DNA of 43,676 nucleotides from Leptospiraceae bacterium (GTDB lineage: Bacteria > Spirochaetota > Leptospiria > Leptospirales > Leptonemataceae), in contig JAOACE010000023.1 of assembly GCA_026418015.1 (NCBI GenBank), positions 1-43,676 on the forward strand, given 5' to 3'. The position numbers were made by a program, and so were the translations under genes. Every line of letters begins with the position of its first letter. The first letter of the stretch is position 1. Below, piece after piece: positions 7,890 through 16,937 of this stretch. The notes beneath the pieces were generated by a model. That model ran no database searches. It had not been told where the DNA came from and saw only the letters and a list, made by a program, of their open reading frames with translations.

Positions 7890-8252
7890 ATGGAACTTTG
7901 GTGGATTTTTTTAGACTATTTTTTTCATCTTTTACACATTCTTCTGATAGTTTGGAATTTAACAGGGTGGATGTTCAAAAAATTAAGATTTCTTCATTTT
8001 TTAAGTTTAAACCTCTTATGGTTTTTTTGGATTATTGTGGGTTTTTTCTATGGATTTGGATATTGTCCACTAACGGATTATCATTGGAGAGTTAAATTTT
8101 ACAAAGGAGAACAGAACTTACCTTCTTCGTACATCACTTATTTGTTAAACCAAATGAATTTTTATCCCAACGAAACGATGGTAGATATGTTTGTTTTATC
8201 TATTACAATCTTGATCTATGCAATATCTTTTTATTTATTAAAAAAAACTTAA
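7890..8252 (+). CDS. DUF2784-family small membrane protein
   Basis: A 120-residue inner-membrane protein with three hydrophobic segments (about 5-25, 34-56, 98-116). It matches the DUF2784 plan: an N-terminal helix with Asp and His (WWIFLDYFFHLLHI), a second helix ending in the conserved CPLT motif (residues 58-61), then a soluble loop with SSYITYLLNQMNFYP and a last helix. Function of the family is unknown. The start at 7890 follows AAGGA (7871-7875), spaced somewhat long. Its stop codon lies within the tetranucleotide TTAA at 8249-8252, which also supplies the stop of the convergent yihY gene. Confidence 0.8.
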   Translation: MELWWIFLDYFFHLLHILLIVWNLTGWMFKKLRFLHFLSLNLLWFFWIIVGFFYGFGYCPLTDYHWRVKFYKGEQNLPSSYITYLLNQMNFYPNETMVDMFVLSITILIYAISFYLLKKT

Positions 8253-10102
8253 TTTTCTTTGTTGGCATTCAACAGCTTTTGAAAGATTTTATCCGAAATC
8301 AGGTTTGGATTCATATGAACACGGGTTATTTCTAAACCAAACAAAAAGATTTGAATCGTTATTAATAAAATCATCAATCCAATAGGAATAGAAAACCATA
8401 TTCCATAGATCAAACGTGAACTGGTAAAAAATGGCAATAAAAATTTAAAAACTGCCATAAAAATCACCATTCCAACAGAGCTAAGCAGCCCACCTACTAA
8501 AGCAGATTTGATTGCAACCTTTTTGTTGGGTAGAATCAGATAAAAAAACGTAAAGATGATTACAATATAGAGATAATTTAATCCCAATACAATCATTGTA
8601 GGTAAATACAACCGCCATTGGGGTGTTTGGCTTTTATAGTTGATTTTAAACTTAATAAGGGGTAAATCTGTTTTAGGATCTATCGAAACAGAAAATATCT
8701 CTGCAACTACATAGTTTTTATTTTCTCCGATAAAATAATATGTATTCTCTTTTCTTTCTGCGTCAATGATGGGAAATAACTTCACTTCTTGGTCATTTTC
8801 GAAAAACTTAACAATATACCAATCTTTCCCAAAATTTAATGTATAGCGAATGTCTGTTCCTAATATTAAGCCTTTTCCGTCAGGAAATATTTTTAATGCT
8901 TTGATATTGTTCAATTGGTTAATACGAATTAAAGGATAAAAAATCTTACCTTTTTCGAATACAATCACTCGTTTTGTTGCAGTTAACAAAGTTGTAAAAT
9001 TAGGATTCATAAAAACACTTTCGAAGGTAGTGTTCATTTGTGGTATAGTTAAATAGTTCCATTCCCACTTTGCTAAATCGCTGTACAACAAAATTCCTTG
9101 TCCCAACAAGAAAATACGATCTTCGTAAAAATAGATTTTATTGTAAAAGCTTTGGAAAACAAATCGTTCTTTCACATCAAAATAATTTTTGTCGAGTATG
9201 TATAAATAGCTTTGTTTATCTAATGTTAATAATACATAGACCTGATTTTTATGTATTTTGATATCTTCTAATAAAGGAAATTCAAACGATTTTCCTTTGT
9301 TAGAAAAGATAAAATAGCGAAAATCCCAGTTAAACCCAGCATCTGTACTATAAAACAAAAATGCAGGTAAACATCCAACAACGACTAAATCCTTCTCCAC
9401 ATCGATTTTTTTGGGTTGTTTTAAAAATGCTTTTATAGTATCTCCGGAAATATCATAATCAAATTCTTCTTGATTGATAACAATTTTTCTGTTAAGAGCT
9501 AATAAATCAGTTTTTTTTAGAAAATCGATTTCTTCTTCGAAATAAAAATTCTGGTTGTAAATTTCTATATTCTTATTCTGATCTAACAAAAAAAACTTTT
9601 TGTTGTTGGATACAACATTGAGATAATCTGGCGGTGTTAGGAGTTTTTGAACCTTTCTGGAAAAATCAAACATAAACACCAATACCAATGGAATAAATAC
9701 AAGCCAGGTAGTATAAATGGATGTTCGGATTAAAAAACCCCGCGAAGGAACGCGAAAAACCTGATTGGCACTTTCCTCTAAATGTTGAAATATATTGAGC
9801 GATGCATAAATAAGAAAAATTAAACCAATTCCACTAATGGTATTTGCTCTACTCAAAATATCTTGGATTATATCAATAATTGGTTGACTTCCTGTAATAC
9901 CATAGATGGCAAAAATTCTGTTGATACTTTCTACCAACTCTTGTTCGTTAATATTAGCAATGCGCATTAACACAGTAAGTAGAGGAATAGTAGCTACAAT
10001 GATGGAATAGGCAATTGCATTTGCTCTTAAAGGTAATTTATCTTTTAGGTATAAATAAAACGAGGTAGCTAATAAATAGACAAAATTTTTTATAACTTTC
10101 AT
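8249..10102 (-). CDS. YihY/BrkB-family membrane protein with a large extracytoplasmic beta-rich insertion
   Basis: The two ends form a YihY (formerly wrongly RNase BN) integral membrane protein: residues 1-155 hold the conserved N-terminus (LRANAIAYSIIVATIPLL, then a helix with IYASLNIFQHLEESANQVF) and residues 491-617 hold the last helices (GLNYLYIVIIFTFFYLILP, SALVGGLLSSVG, IPIGLMILLI, ending FLFGLEITR). The usual family length is 280-420; this protein has 617 because about 335 residues are inserted after TM4. The insert is beta-rich and includes an Asp-box, STDAGFNW (about 252-259), plus a degenerate copy, NFGKDW (about 420-425), suggesting a BNR/Ycf48-like propeller outside the membrane. 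No Shine-Dalgarno is present. Confidence 0.87.
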   Translation of the reverse strand: MKVIKNFVYLLATSFYLYLKDKLPLRANAIAYSIIVATIPLLTVLMRIANINEQELVESINRIFAIYGITGSQPIIDIIQDILSRANTISGIGLIFLIYASLNIFQHLEESANQVFRVPSRGFLIRTSIYTTWLVFIPLVLVFMFDFSRKVQKLLTPPDYLNVVSNNKKFFLLDQNKNIEIYNQNFYFEEEIDFLKKTDLLALNRKIVINQEEFDYDISGDTIKAFLKQPKKIDVEKDLVVVGCLPAFLFYSTDAGFNWDFRYFIFSNKGKSFEFPLLEDIKIHKNQVYVLLTLDKQSYLYILDKNYFDVKERFVFQSFYNKIYFYEDRIFLLGQGILLYSDLAKWEWNYLTIPQMNTTFESVFMNPNFTTLLTATKRVIVFEKGKIFYPLIRINQLNNIKALKIFPDGKGLILGTDIRYTLNFGKDWYIVKFFENDQEVKLFPIIDAERKENTYYFIGENKNYVVAEIFSVSIDPKTDLPLIKFKINYKSQTPQWRLYLPTMIVLGLNYLYIVIIFTFFYLILPNKKVAIKSALVGGLLSSVGMVIFMAVFKFLLPFFTSSRLIYGIWFSIPIGLMILLITIQIFLFGLEITRVHMNPNLISDKIFQKLLNANKEN

Positions 10103-10138
10103 GAATTTCTATAATTTGATCTGAATTGTATTTTTCAA
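10103..10138 (-). promoter_or_regulatory. Promoter with leaderless geometry for the YihY gene
   Basis: Minus-strand TTGAAA (10138-10133) begins 36 nt before the ATG at 10102; AATTAT (4/6 match to a -10) lies 16 nt downstream. The remaining intergenic DNA up to 10260 is very AT-rich with no further structure seen. Confidence 0.42.
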
Positions 10139-10274
10139 ATATTTTTTTTGTTGAAAGTCTAATTTTCAGTATTCGAAAAAAATAAAAAATTTTGTAAAAT
10201 ATACAAAAGATTTCTAAAATTTTTTTAAGAGCTTTTTTAAAGATTTTAAGATATAAAATTTTGAGGAGAGAGTT

Positions 10275-10658
10275 ATGCAATATGACGAAATCCGAGAATT
10301 AAAAACAAGAAAAGAGGATTTTGTTAAAATTTTAAAAGATTTGATCGAATGGGACGAACAAATAAAAACAAAATCTCCTAAATTATTAGAAAATCTTAAA
10401 ATCAAGAAAACCCTTGCAGAAATGCCTTCGAAAAAATTAAAAATTACGTTTTTAAAATTAGATGAATTTATTTTTTATGTTGTAGTTCAGTATAAATCGT
10501 TAAACGGAGAGATTACCACATCTTGGGTGCACGAAGATGAAATCTATAAAGAACGATTGTTAAACAACAAGGATCATCTTTCGTATAAAGTGGTTTGTTT
10601 AACGGATCTATACGAAGTAGCAGAACCCATTCACTATTTTTACAAAGATGTGGCATAA
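10275..10658 (+). CDS. Hypothetical protein, 127 residues
   Basis: Not recognised. A small, charged, cytoplasmic protein: a helical N-terminus (residues 1-45, ELKTRKEDFVKILKDLIEW), then a beta-rich core (KITFLKLDEFIFYVVVQYK, about 55-73; ITTSWVHEDEIY, about 79-90) and a short C-terminus with VVCLTDLYEVAEPIHYF. The start is supported by a clear Shine-Dalgarno, GAGGAGAG, at 10262-10269. It is divergent from the YihY gene and 74 bases upstream of gspK, from which it is separated by a TATAAT-containing inverted repeat. Confidence 0.82.
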   Translation: MQYDEIRELKTRKEDFVKILKDLIEWDEQIKTKSPKLLENLKIKKTLAEMPSKKLKITFLKLDEFIFYVVVQYKSLNGEITTSWVHEDEIYKERLLNNKDHLSYKVVCLTDLYEVAEPIHYFYKDVA

Positions 10659-10698
10659 AAAACAAAAAGAGAAATATAAATCGTTCTATTTTTTTCGG

Positions 10699-10732
10699 TT
10701 GATTTTATAATAAATCAATTTTATGTAAAATT
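10699..10732 (+). promoter_or_regulatory. Inverted repeat enclosing TATAAT before gspK
   Basis: TTGATTT (10699-10705), TATAAT (10706-10711) and AAATCAA (10712-10718) form a perfect 7-bp inverted repeat with a consensus -10 box as the central 6 bases. Two readings are possible: an operator over the -10 element, or TTGATT as a -35 box starting 34 nt before the gspK ATG. The TTTT after it also allows a weak AT-only terminator for the upstream gene. Confidence 0.45.
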
Positions 10733-11851
10733 ATGAAGCTACCAAAAAACAACTTATGGGTAAAGATGGGTTCTGCGGTAATTCTTTTGATTTTCGCTAT
10801 GGGGCTTTCTTCGTTAACGGTAGCATTAAAATTCTGGAATGATGTTCAAGAAGAATACGCGGCAACTAAAACCCTCACAGAAGGATATAGAGCACATTTA
10901 TTGGCTTTATCGGGTTTTCAGGCTGGTCTTTCTGCATTACAAACAATTCCCGAAGAATATTTATTCCAAACGGGATTAGCACTAAGTCCCCCAGATATTG
11001 ATGTAGGCAAGGATTGTAAACCAAAATGTTTTGTTCGATATAGCATACAACCAGAAGATGGAAAACTCAACGTAAACTTTTTAGTACGAAAAATTGATGA
11101 TGGCGTAGACGAAACCTATCGAAATATCTTTATTCGATTGTTTACAACGTTCAAAATCCCATTAGATAATGTGGATGCTTTAATCGATTGGATCGATCAA
11201 AACGATACCACAGAAGGTAAAGGTGCCGAACGAAGCTACTACGAATCATTAAAACCACCTCAGAAGATAAAAAATTATTTTATTTTTTCTTTGCCAGAAG
11301 TAACACAAGTTAAAGGGTTTACACCGGAAATGATCTTTTCTCCAAGAGCACCAGATGGATGGGAAGAGCAACAAAAGGAATTGGCATTTTTAACCGAAGA
11401 CGAAAAAACCTTACTCACTATGGACGATTGGATCTTAGCAAATAACATCACAGCCTATATGCCATCCGATTCAGATACGGGAAAAATCAACATTAATGCT
11501 GCGCGATATCACGTTTTGATGAGTCTATCGGATGTAATGACGCGACAAGCAGTTTTAGAAATATTTAAACTAAGAAACAAAGAAAATGGTTATATAAAAG
11601 ACCTTAAACTATTAGAAAACCTACCAGCCTTGCAAATCCAAACACCAGCAGGTGTAAAATTATACGAAGAATTGATCGGTAAAGGTGGTTCTTTTACTGG
11701 AATGCTTAAAACCGAAGGAGAAATCTATCGCGTAACAGGCATAGGAACAATTCTTCCCGCAAATGGAAACGCGAACCAAGCAACCATCCGAAAAGTATGG
11801 GGATTATACGACAAAAGAATGAGGCGATTAATCTTCTATCAAGAAGATTGA
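10733..11851 (+). CDS. gspK: Type II secretion minor pseudopilin GspK
   Basis: GspK caps the type II secretion pseudopilus. A short basic leader (KLPKNNLWVK) is followed by G13 and the hydrophobic helix SAVILLIFAMGLSSLTV. The prepilin cleavage site would be after G13; the Glu5 of other pseudopilins is absent, as is normal for GspK. Core motifs are GKLNVNFL (about 112-119), DALIDWIDQND (about 147-157, including the calcium-site acidic residues) and GKININAARYHVL (about 249-261). Length 372 is slightly above the usual 300-340. No other gsp gene is in the window. No Shine-Dalgarno is present. The last 13 bases overlap the convergent SDR gene. Confidence 0.88.
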   Translation: MKLPKNNLWVKMGSAVILLIFAMGLSSLTVALKFWNDVQEEYAATKTLTEGYRAHLLALSGFQAGLSALQTIPEEYLFQTGLALSPPDIDVGKDCKPKCFVRYSIQPEDGKLNVNFLVRKIDDGVDETYRNIFIRLFTTFKIPLDNVDALIDWIDQNDTTEGKGAERSYYESLKPPQKIKNYFIFSLPEVTQVKGFTPEMIFSPRAPDGWEEQQKELAFLTEDEKTLLTMDDWILANNITAYMPSDSDTGKININAARYHVLMSLSDVMTRQAVLEIFKLRNKENGYIKDLKLLENLPALQIQTPAGVKLYEELIGKGGSFTGMLKTEGEIYRVTGIGTILPANGNANQATIRKVWGLYDKRMRRLIFYQED

Positions 11852-12885
11852 TTTTTATAATATTCTATAATGGTATGCATTGCTTCGTAAAAGGTTACTT
11901 TGGAACGATAATTCAATTGTTTAAGGGATTTTTCGTTATCTACGGGGTTATTTCTAAGCAAAAAATTTACACCATCAGGATGAACCCATGGTTTTATCCC
12001 AAACATTTTTTGGAAATAATATAATAGAAACAATAAAAACTTCATTAAGTTTTGGTTTAAAGATAAAGGTTCTAACCCAAAAGGAAGAATTTTTAAATTT
12101 TTAAACAAATACCGATAGAATTCCCTGACGGTTATAAATTCATCTCTTATGTTATAGGATTGTCCTTTAATAGAATCATCAGGCATTCTTTTGATGATCT
12201 GATAGACCAACTCGTTTAAGTTTTGTATGTACAATAAATTTAAAATTCCAACTCCATAATTGGGATAAGCAAAAAGATATTTTTTTGCAAGAAAAATTGG
12301 TCGTATAATCCATGGAACAGAATGGATTCCTATTATATCTCCTGGTCTTAAAATAATTAAATTAAAATTTTTATCATTTTTATACAATTCGTATAGCTCT
12401 TCTTCGCCTTGAATTTTTGTAACACAATAAGGGTTCTTGGTTTTTAATACCGTTTCTTTTAAGTCCTGCCACTTTTCTTCTTTTACCATAAAAGGATAGT
12501 CAAAACCATACACCATTACACTCGATAGATGTATAAAAGATTTAACATTATACTGAATAGATAACTTTGCCAATTCTATGGTAGCTTTTACGTTTACATG
12601 ATAAAAATCAGAAATATTCCCATGTTCTTCGACGATTGCAGCAGTATGGTAAACATGATGAATCTCATTATCCTGAAATATTTTTTTTAACAAAGATAAG
12701 TCCGTAGTTGAACCCAAGTAACAATTTAATCCCATTTTTAAAAGAACGTCGTATTTTTTTGGATCAACTTCTATTGCAACGATGTTATAATCGCCACTTT
12801 GCAACAAATATTCAATAAATGACCTTCCAACAAATCCCCCTGCACCTGTGATAAAAACCGTTTCTTTAATGTTTAGATTTTTCAT
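11839..12885 (-). CDS. NAD-dependent epimerase/dehydratase-like extended SDR
   Basis: Extended short-chain dehydrogenase, 348 residues. It has a Rossmann start with ITGAGGFVGRSF (13-24; GxxGxxG), acidic residue at the end of the second strand (IEVDPKK), the NAD-contact segment YHTAAIVEE, catalytic Ser in HLSSVMVYG and the YxxxK pair in YCVTK, followed by LRPGDIIG. The LRPGDIIG segment and the C-terminal half are reminiscent of 3-beta-hydroxysteroid dehydrogenase/isomerase-like members as much as of nucleotide-sugar epimerases, so the substrate is open. The start overlaps the end of the GGDEF/EAL gene by 20 bases, so the two are co-transcribed. Confidence 0.87.
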   Translation of the reverse strand: MKNLNIKETVFITGAGGFVGRSFIEYLLQSGDYNIVAIEVDPKKYDVLLKMGLNCYLGSTTDLSLLKKIFQDNEIHHVYHTAAIVEEHGNISDFYHVNVKATIELAKLSIQYNVKSFIHLSSVMVYGFDYPFMVKEEKWQDLKETVLKTKNPYCVTKIQGEEELYELYKNDKNFNLIILRPGDIIGIHSVPWIIRPIFLAKKYLFAYPNYGVGILNLLYIQNLNELVYQIIKRMPDDSIKGQSYNIRDEFITVREFYRYLFKNLKILPFGLEPLSLNQNLMKFLLFLLYYFQKMFGIKPWVHPDGVNFLLRNNPVDNEKSLKQLNYRSKVTFYEAMHTIIEYYKNQSS

Positions 12886-15800
12886 ACAATAATTTTTCTA
12901 TTTCTTTTGATGATAAGGGATAAGATAAATAATACCCTTGCCCCCATTTACATCCTTCTTTTAATAAAATCTCCATTTGTTCTTTAGTTTCTATTCCCTC
13001 TGCAATCGTATGAATGTTTAAATTTTTAGATATTTGTATGATTGTGCGAATTAGTTTTAATGCATCGGAATCCTTGTGATGATTTTCTGTTAAACTTTTT
13101 ACAAAAAACTGATCAATTTTTATCACATCAAACTTGTATTTTAACAAATAACTTAAAGAAGAATATCCAATCCCAAAATCATCGATCAAGAGTTTTATAC
13201 CCATCTCTTTTAATTCGTTCAAAATTTTTTTTGTTATCTCGTTATCTTGTAAAAAGGAATTTTCGGTAATCTCGAATTCTATCAATGATGGATCGATTCG
13301 ATATTCTTTTAAGAGCTTTCGCAAAACCTCGATGAATTCGTATTTTTGTAATTGTACATAAGATATGTTGATTCCAATAGGGACAACAGGGATGTCATTT
13401 TCTTGCCAAGAAATAATTTGCTTGATCACTTCTTCGATAACAAAATAGCCCAAAGGAATGATTAATCGATTTTTTTCTGCTACTGGAATAAATCTTATGG
13501 GAGATATTTTACCTAATGTTGGATGTTCCCAACGTAAGAGTGCTTCTAAAAAGACAACTTTTTCTTTTTCTAAGTCAAAAATGGGCTGATACTCTAATTT
13601 AAAACCTGTTTGTTGAATTTTTGCTTTATCCTTCGTTTGCAGCATAAATACATTGGTTTGGAGTATCGATTCTAATTGAACCTTTTCCACGATGTCTTTT
13701 TCGATCTCTCTGGTTAAAAAAGCATAATTTCCATCTCCTTTTTCTTCTTTGGAACGTCGAAAGGCAATCTCTGCTAATCTTAACAATTCGTCGGGTGTTT
13801 TTGCATTGTCAGGAAAAATAGAAATTCCAACACTTAAAGATAAATAATATTCTTTGTTGTATATTCTATAAGTACGTTTAGAGAATTCTATCAGTTTTTC
13901 TACGAATTGAATTACACGTTCTAAACTTTGATCTTTTATAATCATTGCGAATTCATCATTTCCTATACGAGCAAAAAAGATGGAATCGTAAATATTTTGG
14001 TTTTCTATAAATGTTTTTATGTTGATTACAAATTCTTCTAAAAACCTATCAGAAATAATAAATCCATCTTTACGCGATATCTGAGAAAAATTATCAATAT
14101 CTAAATACAATAGATAAAATGTTTTGTTGTTATAGACTTCTTGGTTTAAACGTTCAATAAAATAATTTCTGTTGGGAAGGTTGGTTAAGCTATCGTAAAA
14201 TTTTGTTCTTTCGATTTGTTCTTGATAATATCGTTCTAACGTAATATCTTCCATAATTTGGATAAAATGAGATATCTCGTTTTTATCGTTAAAAATAGGA
14301 GAAATAAAACACCTTGTTAAGAATAAACTTCCATCTTTACGTTTGTTGATAATCTCTCCTCTCCAATCTTTTTTACTTAGTAACGTATCCCAGATCTCTT
14401 TATAGAAAACGTCTTCATGTAAACCAGATTTTAAGATATTAATGTTTTCTCCTATAACTTCGTTCATAAGATAACCACTAATTTCTTCGAACTTTTTGTT
14501 TACATACAAGATTTTCCCTTGATTCGAAATAACCAATATACCTACATTGGTATTATCCAAAATTTTGGTTAACAGAATATTTTGTTCTAACAGTTTAAGT
14601 TTGGATTTTCGTTCTCTTAATAAATTTATACCAAACCCTAAATTGATAGCAATCTCTTTAAGAATGTCGACTTCTTCTTTATAGAATGCATCAGGATAAG
14701 GAGAATATACAACTAAACAACCAATCACACGATCAATTAATACAATGGGAATTCCAATAACCGATTGCAACCCAAATTTCATCGCAAAATCTTTAACTGG
14801 TTTAAAGCGTTCGCTAAAATATATATTTTGTTCTATGTCGATACGCCCTTCTCTACATGCAATACCAGCTGGTCCCATTCCATAAGGATTATCGTCGCGC
14901 CAGTTCAGTTTTAGGTTTTTTACATACTCTTGGCATTCTTTTTCTCTGGTATGATAAGCTACAATTTCTATGTTTTTTTCTTGATCGTATTTTTTTAATC
15001 CAAACCAAGCAATTTTATAACCACCTGTTTCTACTATCACTTTACAAATTTGCTTTAATAAAGCATCTTCGTCTTGGGCATAAATCAGTACCTTATGACA
15101 TTCCGATAACATTTTTAGATAACGATTTTTATCTTGAATTAATTGCAATTGCTCTTGGAATTTTGTTATGTCTTTAAAAAGACTTAATATATTTTTATTA
15201 AACGAAAAGAGTTGAAAATTCAAAATTTTACGTTGTCCATCTACAAAAATCGTAAAATCTTTTTGTTTAATAAATGTATTATTTTTAACATCTTCGTTGG
15301 GTATATTTAAAATAAAATCTTGAAATTCTTCTTGTTGTTCTTTTGATATTAAAAAAATCAATTGTTTCAATCGTATTGCATCTGAGGAAATTCCCAAAAC
15401 ACTTTTTGCACCATCAGACAGAAAAAAAATCGGATTTTTGTATTTTGGATTATACATTGCAGTTCCTTGGTTAAAAATCCTTTCCGATTCTAGAATAATT
15501 CGACTTAGATGAATTATTTTTCTTTCCAATTTTTTGGTTTTTGAAATATCGATAAATAATCCAATGATGTATTTTTTATTGTTAAATTCAAAAGTGCGAG
15601 AATAAATCTCAATAGGAATAATTTTTCCCGAGCTATGTTGAACAAATAAATCCTTTGTTTGGGATTTTCTTTTTTTTGGATAATTGACTCGAACACTTGT
15701 ATCTTCTTCGAAGACTTTTTTATAATAAATAGTATCTTCCGAAGGATGGAGTTGAGATTGATGAATTCCAATCAGTTTTTCTTTGGGTAATCCTAATAAT

Positions 15801-15904
15801 TTTTCTGCACTTTTATTGGCATAAATAATTATGCCTGTATCTATCTCTGCAACAAAAATAGCCTCTGGAAATTCTTCAAAGATGATTTCAAATATTTCCC
15901 CCAT
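12866..15904 (-). CDS. Multi-sensor c-di-GMP protein, PAS-PAS-GAF-PAS-GGDEF-EAL
   Basis: A 1012-residue soluble signalling protein. Domains: PAS 1-120, a weaker PAS-like region 130-255, GAF about 270-435 (MKFGLQSVIGIPIVLIDRVIG), PAS about 440-560 (FEEISGYLMNEVIGENI), GGDEF about 565-735, EAL about 750-1005. The GGDEF signature is RIGNDEF (about 645-651), with Asn for the second Gly, so cyclase activity is uncertain. The EAL site is complete: EALLRW (about 783), ITENSF, DDFGIGYSS, KIDQFFV, AEGIET and the final GQGYYLS. Net activity is probably c-di-GMP hydrolysis tuned by PAS/GAF signals. It has no membrane segment. No Shine-Dalgarno is present; TTGTCA lies 36 nt upstream of ATG. Confidence 0.94.
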   Translation of the reverse strand: MGEIFEIIFEEFPEAIFVAEIDTGIIIYANKSAEKLLGLPKEKLIGIHQSQLHPSEDTIYYKKVFEEDTSVRVNYPKKRKSQTKDLFVQHSSGKIIPIEIYSRTFEFNNKKYIIGLFIDISKTKKLERKIIHLSRIILESERIFNQGTAMYNPKYKNPIFFLSDGAKSVLGISSDAIRLKQLIFLISKEQQEEFQDFILNIPNEDVKNNTFIKQKDFTIFVDGQRKILNFQLFSFNKNILSLFKDITKFQEQLQLIQDKNRYLKMLSECHKVLIYAQDEDALLKQICKVIVETGGYKIAWFGLKKYDQEKNIEIVAYHTREKECQEYVKNLKLNWRDDNPYGMGPAGIACREGRIDIEQNIYFSERFKPVKDFAMKFGLQSVIGIPIVLIDRVIGCLVVYSPYPDAFYKEEVDILKEIAINLGFGINLLRERKSKLKLLEQNILLTKILDNTNVGILVISNQGKILYVNKKFEEISGYLMNEVIGENINILKSGLHEDVFYKEIWDTLLSKKDWRGEIINKRKDGSLFLTRCFISPIFNDKNEISHFIQIMEDITLERYYQEQIERTKFYDSLTNLPNRNYFIERLNQEVYNNKTFYLLYLDIDNFSQISRKDGFIISDRFLEEFVINIKTFIENQNIYDSIFFARIGNDEFAMIIKDQSLERVIQFVEKLIEFSKRTYRIYNKEYYLSLSVGISIFPDNAKTPDELLRLAEIAFRRSKEEKGDGNYAFLTREIEKDIVEKVQLESILQTNVFMLQTKDKAKIQQTGFKLEYQPIFDLEKEKVVFLEALLRWEHPTLGKISPIRFIPVAEKNRLIIPLGYFVIEEVIKQIISWQENDIPVVPIGINISYVQLQKYEFIEVLRKLLKEYRIDPSLIEFEITENSFLQDNEITKKILNELKEMGIKLLIDDFGIGYSSLSYLLKYKFDVIKIDQFFVKSLTENHHKDSDALKLIRTIIQISKNLNIHTIAEGIETKEQMEILLKEGCKWGQGYYLSYPLSSKEIEKLLYEKSKH

Positions 15905-15940
15905 CAGATTTTAAAATTATCGCGACGATTTTTTTGACAA
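15905..15940 (-). promoter_or_regulatory. Promoter with leaderless geometry for the GGDEF/EAL gene
   Basis: Minus-strand TTGTCA (15940-15935) begins 36 nt before the A of ATG 15904. The -10 region is AT-rich but poorly conserved. The same bases read TTGACA on the plus strand (15934-15939), though too far from the FNR gene to be its best promoter. Confidence 0.4.
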
Positions 15941-15982
15941 GCAATATTTTTTATTTTTGATTCTTATATTACGTTTTATTTC

Positions 15983-16016
15983 TTGACTTTTAAAAAAAAT
16001 AGAAATAATGCTTTAT
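15983..16016 (+). promoter_or_regulatory. Promoter placing +1 at the FNR start codon
   Basis: TTGACT (15983-15988), 15-nt spacer, AATAAT (16004-16009, 5/6 match to TATAAT). The expected +1 is about 16016-16018, exactly on the ATG at 16017 and downstream of the ATG at 16008, which overlaps the -10 box. The tRNA-Asn promoter at 30976-31002 has the same 15-nt spacing. Confidence 0.58.
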
Positions 16017-16937
16017 ATGAGAACCCTAGAAGATTTCCTACCACCAGTCGCGAAATTAACCCATGCACATGATATGATTTATAAACCTAAAAATCCACTA
16101 AAAGTAAAGGTATTATTAAATCATAAATTGGTTCCTCAGGATTACGACGAAGATGTAAGACACATTATTTTGGACTTAAAAAATACAGATTATCGATACA
16201 CAGAAGGACAATCCTTAGGGGTTTTACCACCTGGTCTAGATAAAGATGGAAAGCCCCACAAATTACGATTATATTCGATTGCTTCTGCTTTTGGTGGGGA
16301 TCCAGAATTTCCTAATACTGTTAGTTTATGTGTAAAAAGAGTTGTTTACAAAGACGAAAATGGCAATACAATAAAAGGTGTTTGTTCTAATTATCTATGC
16401 GATTTACAAGTTGGAGATGAAGTTTTCGTTACTGGTCCATCGGGGAAACATTTTGTTCTACCAGAAGATCCCAATACAGATTTAATTTTTTTTGCCACAG
16501 GAACAGGAATTGCTCCGTTTAGAGCATTTTTGTTTAAAATATTTTATAAAGGTCATCAACATAAAGGAAAAATCATTCTTTTTTTTGGAACACGCTACAA
16601 AAAAGATCATCTTTATGCAAACGATATCAACCAAGATTTACTAAAATTACAGAATGACCAATTTAAGATTTATTCTGCACTTTCGCGAGAAAATCCTACA
16701 AAAAAAGTATATGTACATCACTTATTAGAAGAAAAAAAAGAAGAAATAGAAGACATTCTCGAAAAAAACAACTATATTGTCTATATTTGTGGTTTAAAAG
16801 GAATGGAAGATCCTATTTCTATATTTTTTAAACGTTTTTTCGAAAATAAATATAAAATCAACTTTACAGAAGAAGAATGGAATCATTTTGCTAAACAATT
16901 AGAAAAACAACATCGACTTATTGTAGAGACTTATTAG
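16017..16937 (+). CDS. fpr: Plastid-type ferredoxin-NADP(+) reductase
   Basis: FNR transfers electrons between ferredoxin (or flavodoxin) and NADP(H) using FAD. FAD binding is shown by RLYSIAS (about 87-93 counted from the upstream ATG) and GVCSNYLCDL; NADP binding by ATGTGIAPFRAF and the GLKGME segment. It ends in VETY, so a terminal Tyr stacks on the flavin as in plastidic-type enzymes and the Leptospira FNR. I chose the ATG at 16017 because a -35/-10 pair puts +1 there and the -10 box covers the ATG at 16008; the longer form would add only MLY. The 3' end overlaps the convergent cyclase gene by 20 bases. Confidence 0.92.
   Translation: MRTLEDFLPPVAKLTHAHDMIYKPKNPLKVKVLLNHKLVPQDYDEDVRHIILDLKNTDYRYTEGQSLGVLPPGLDKDGKPHKLRLYSIASAFGGDPEFPNTVSLCVKRVVYKDENGNTIKGVCSNYLCDLQVGDEVFVTGPSGKHFVLPEDPNTDLIFFATGTGIAPFRAFLFKIFYKGHQHKGKIILFFGTRYKKDHLYANDINQDLLKLQNDQFKIYSALSRENPTKKVYVHHLLEEKKEEIEDILEKNNYIVYICGLKGMEDPISIFFKRFFENKYKINFTEEEWNHFAKQLEKQHRLIVETY

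Noticed and set aside
7853-8095. 80-codon plus-strand frame overlapping the DUF2784 gene
   Set aside because: The other frame encodes a recognisable family with CPLT motif; this one is its shadow.
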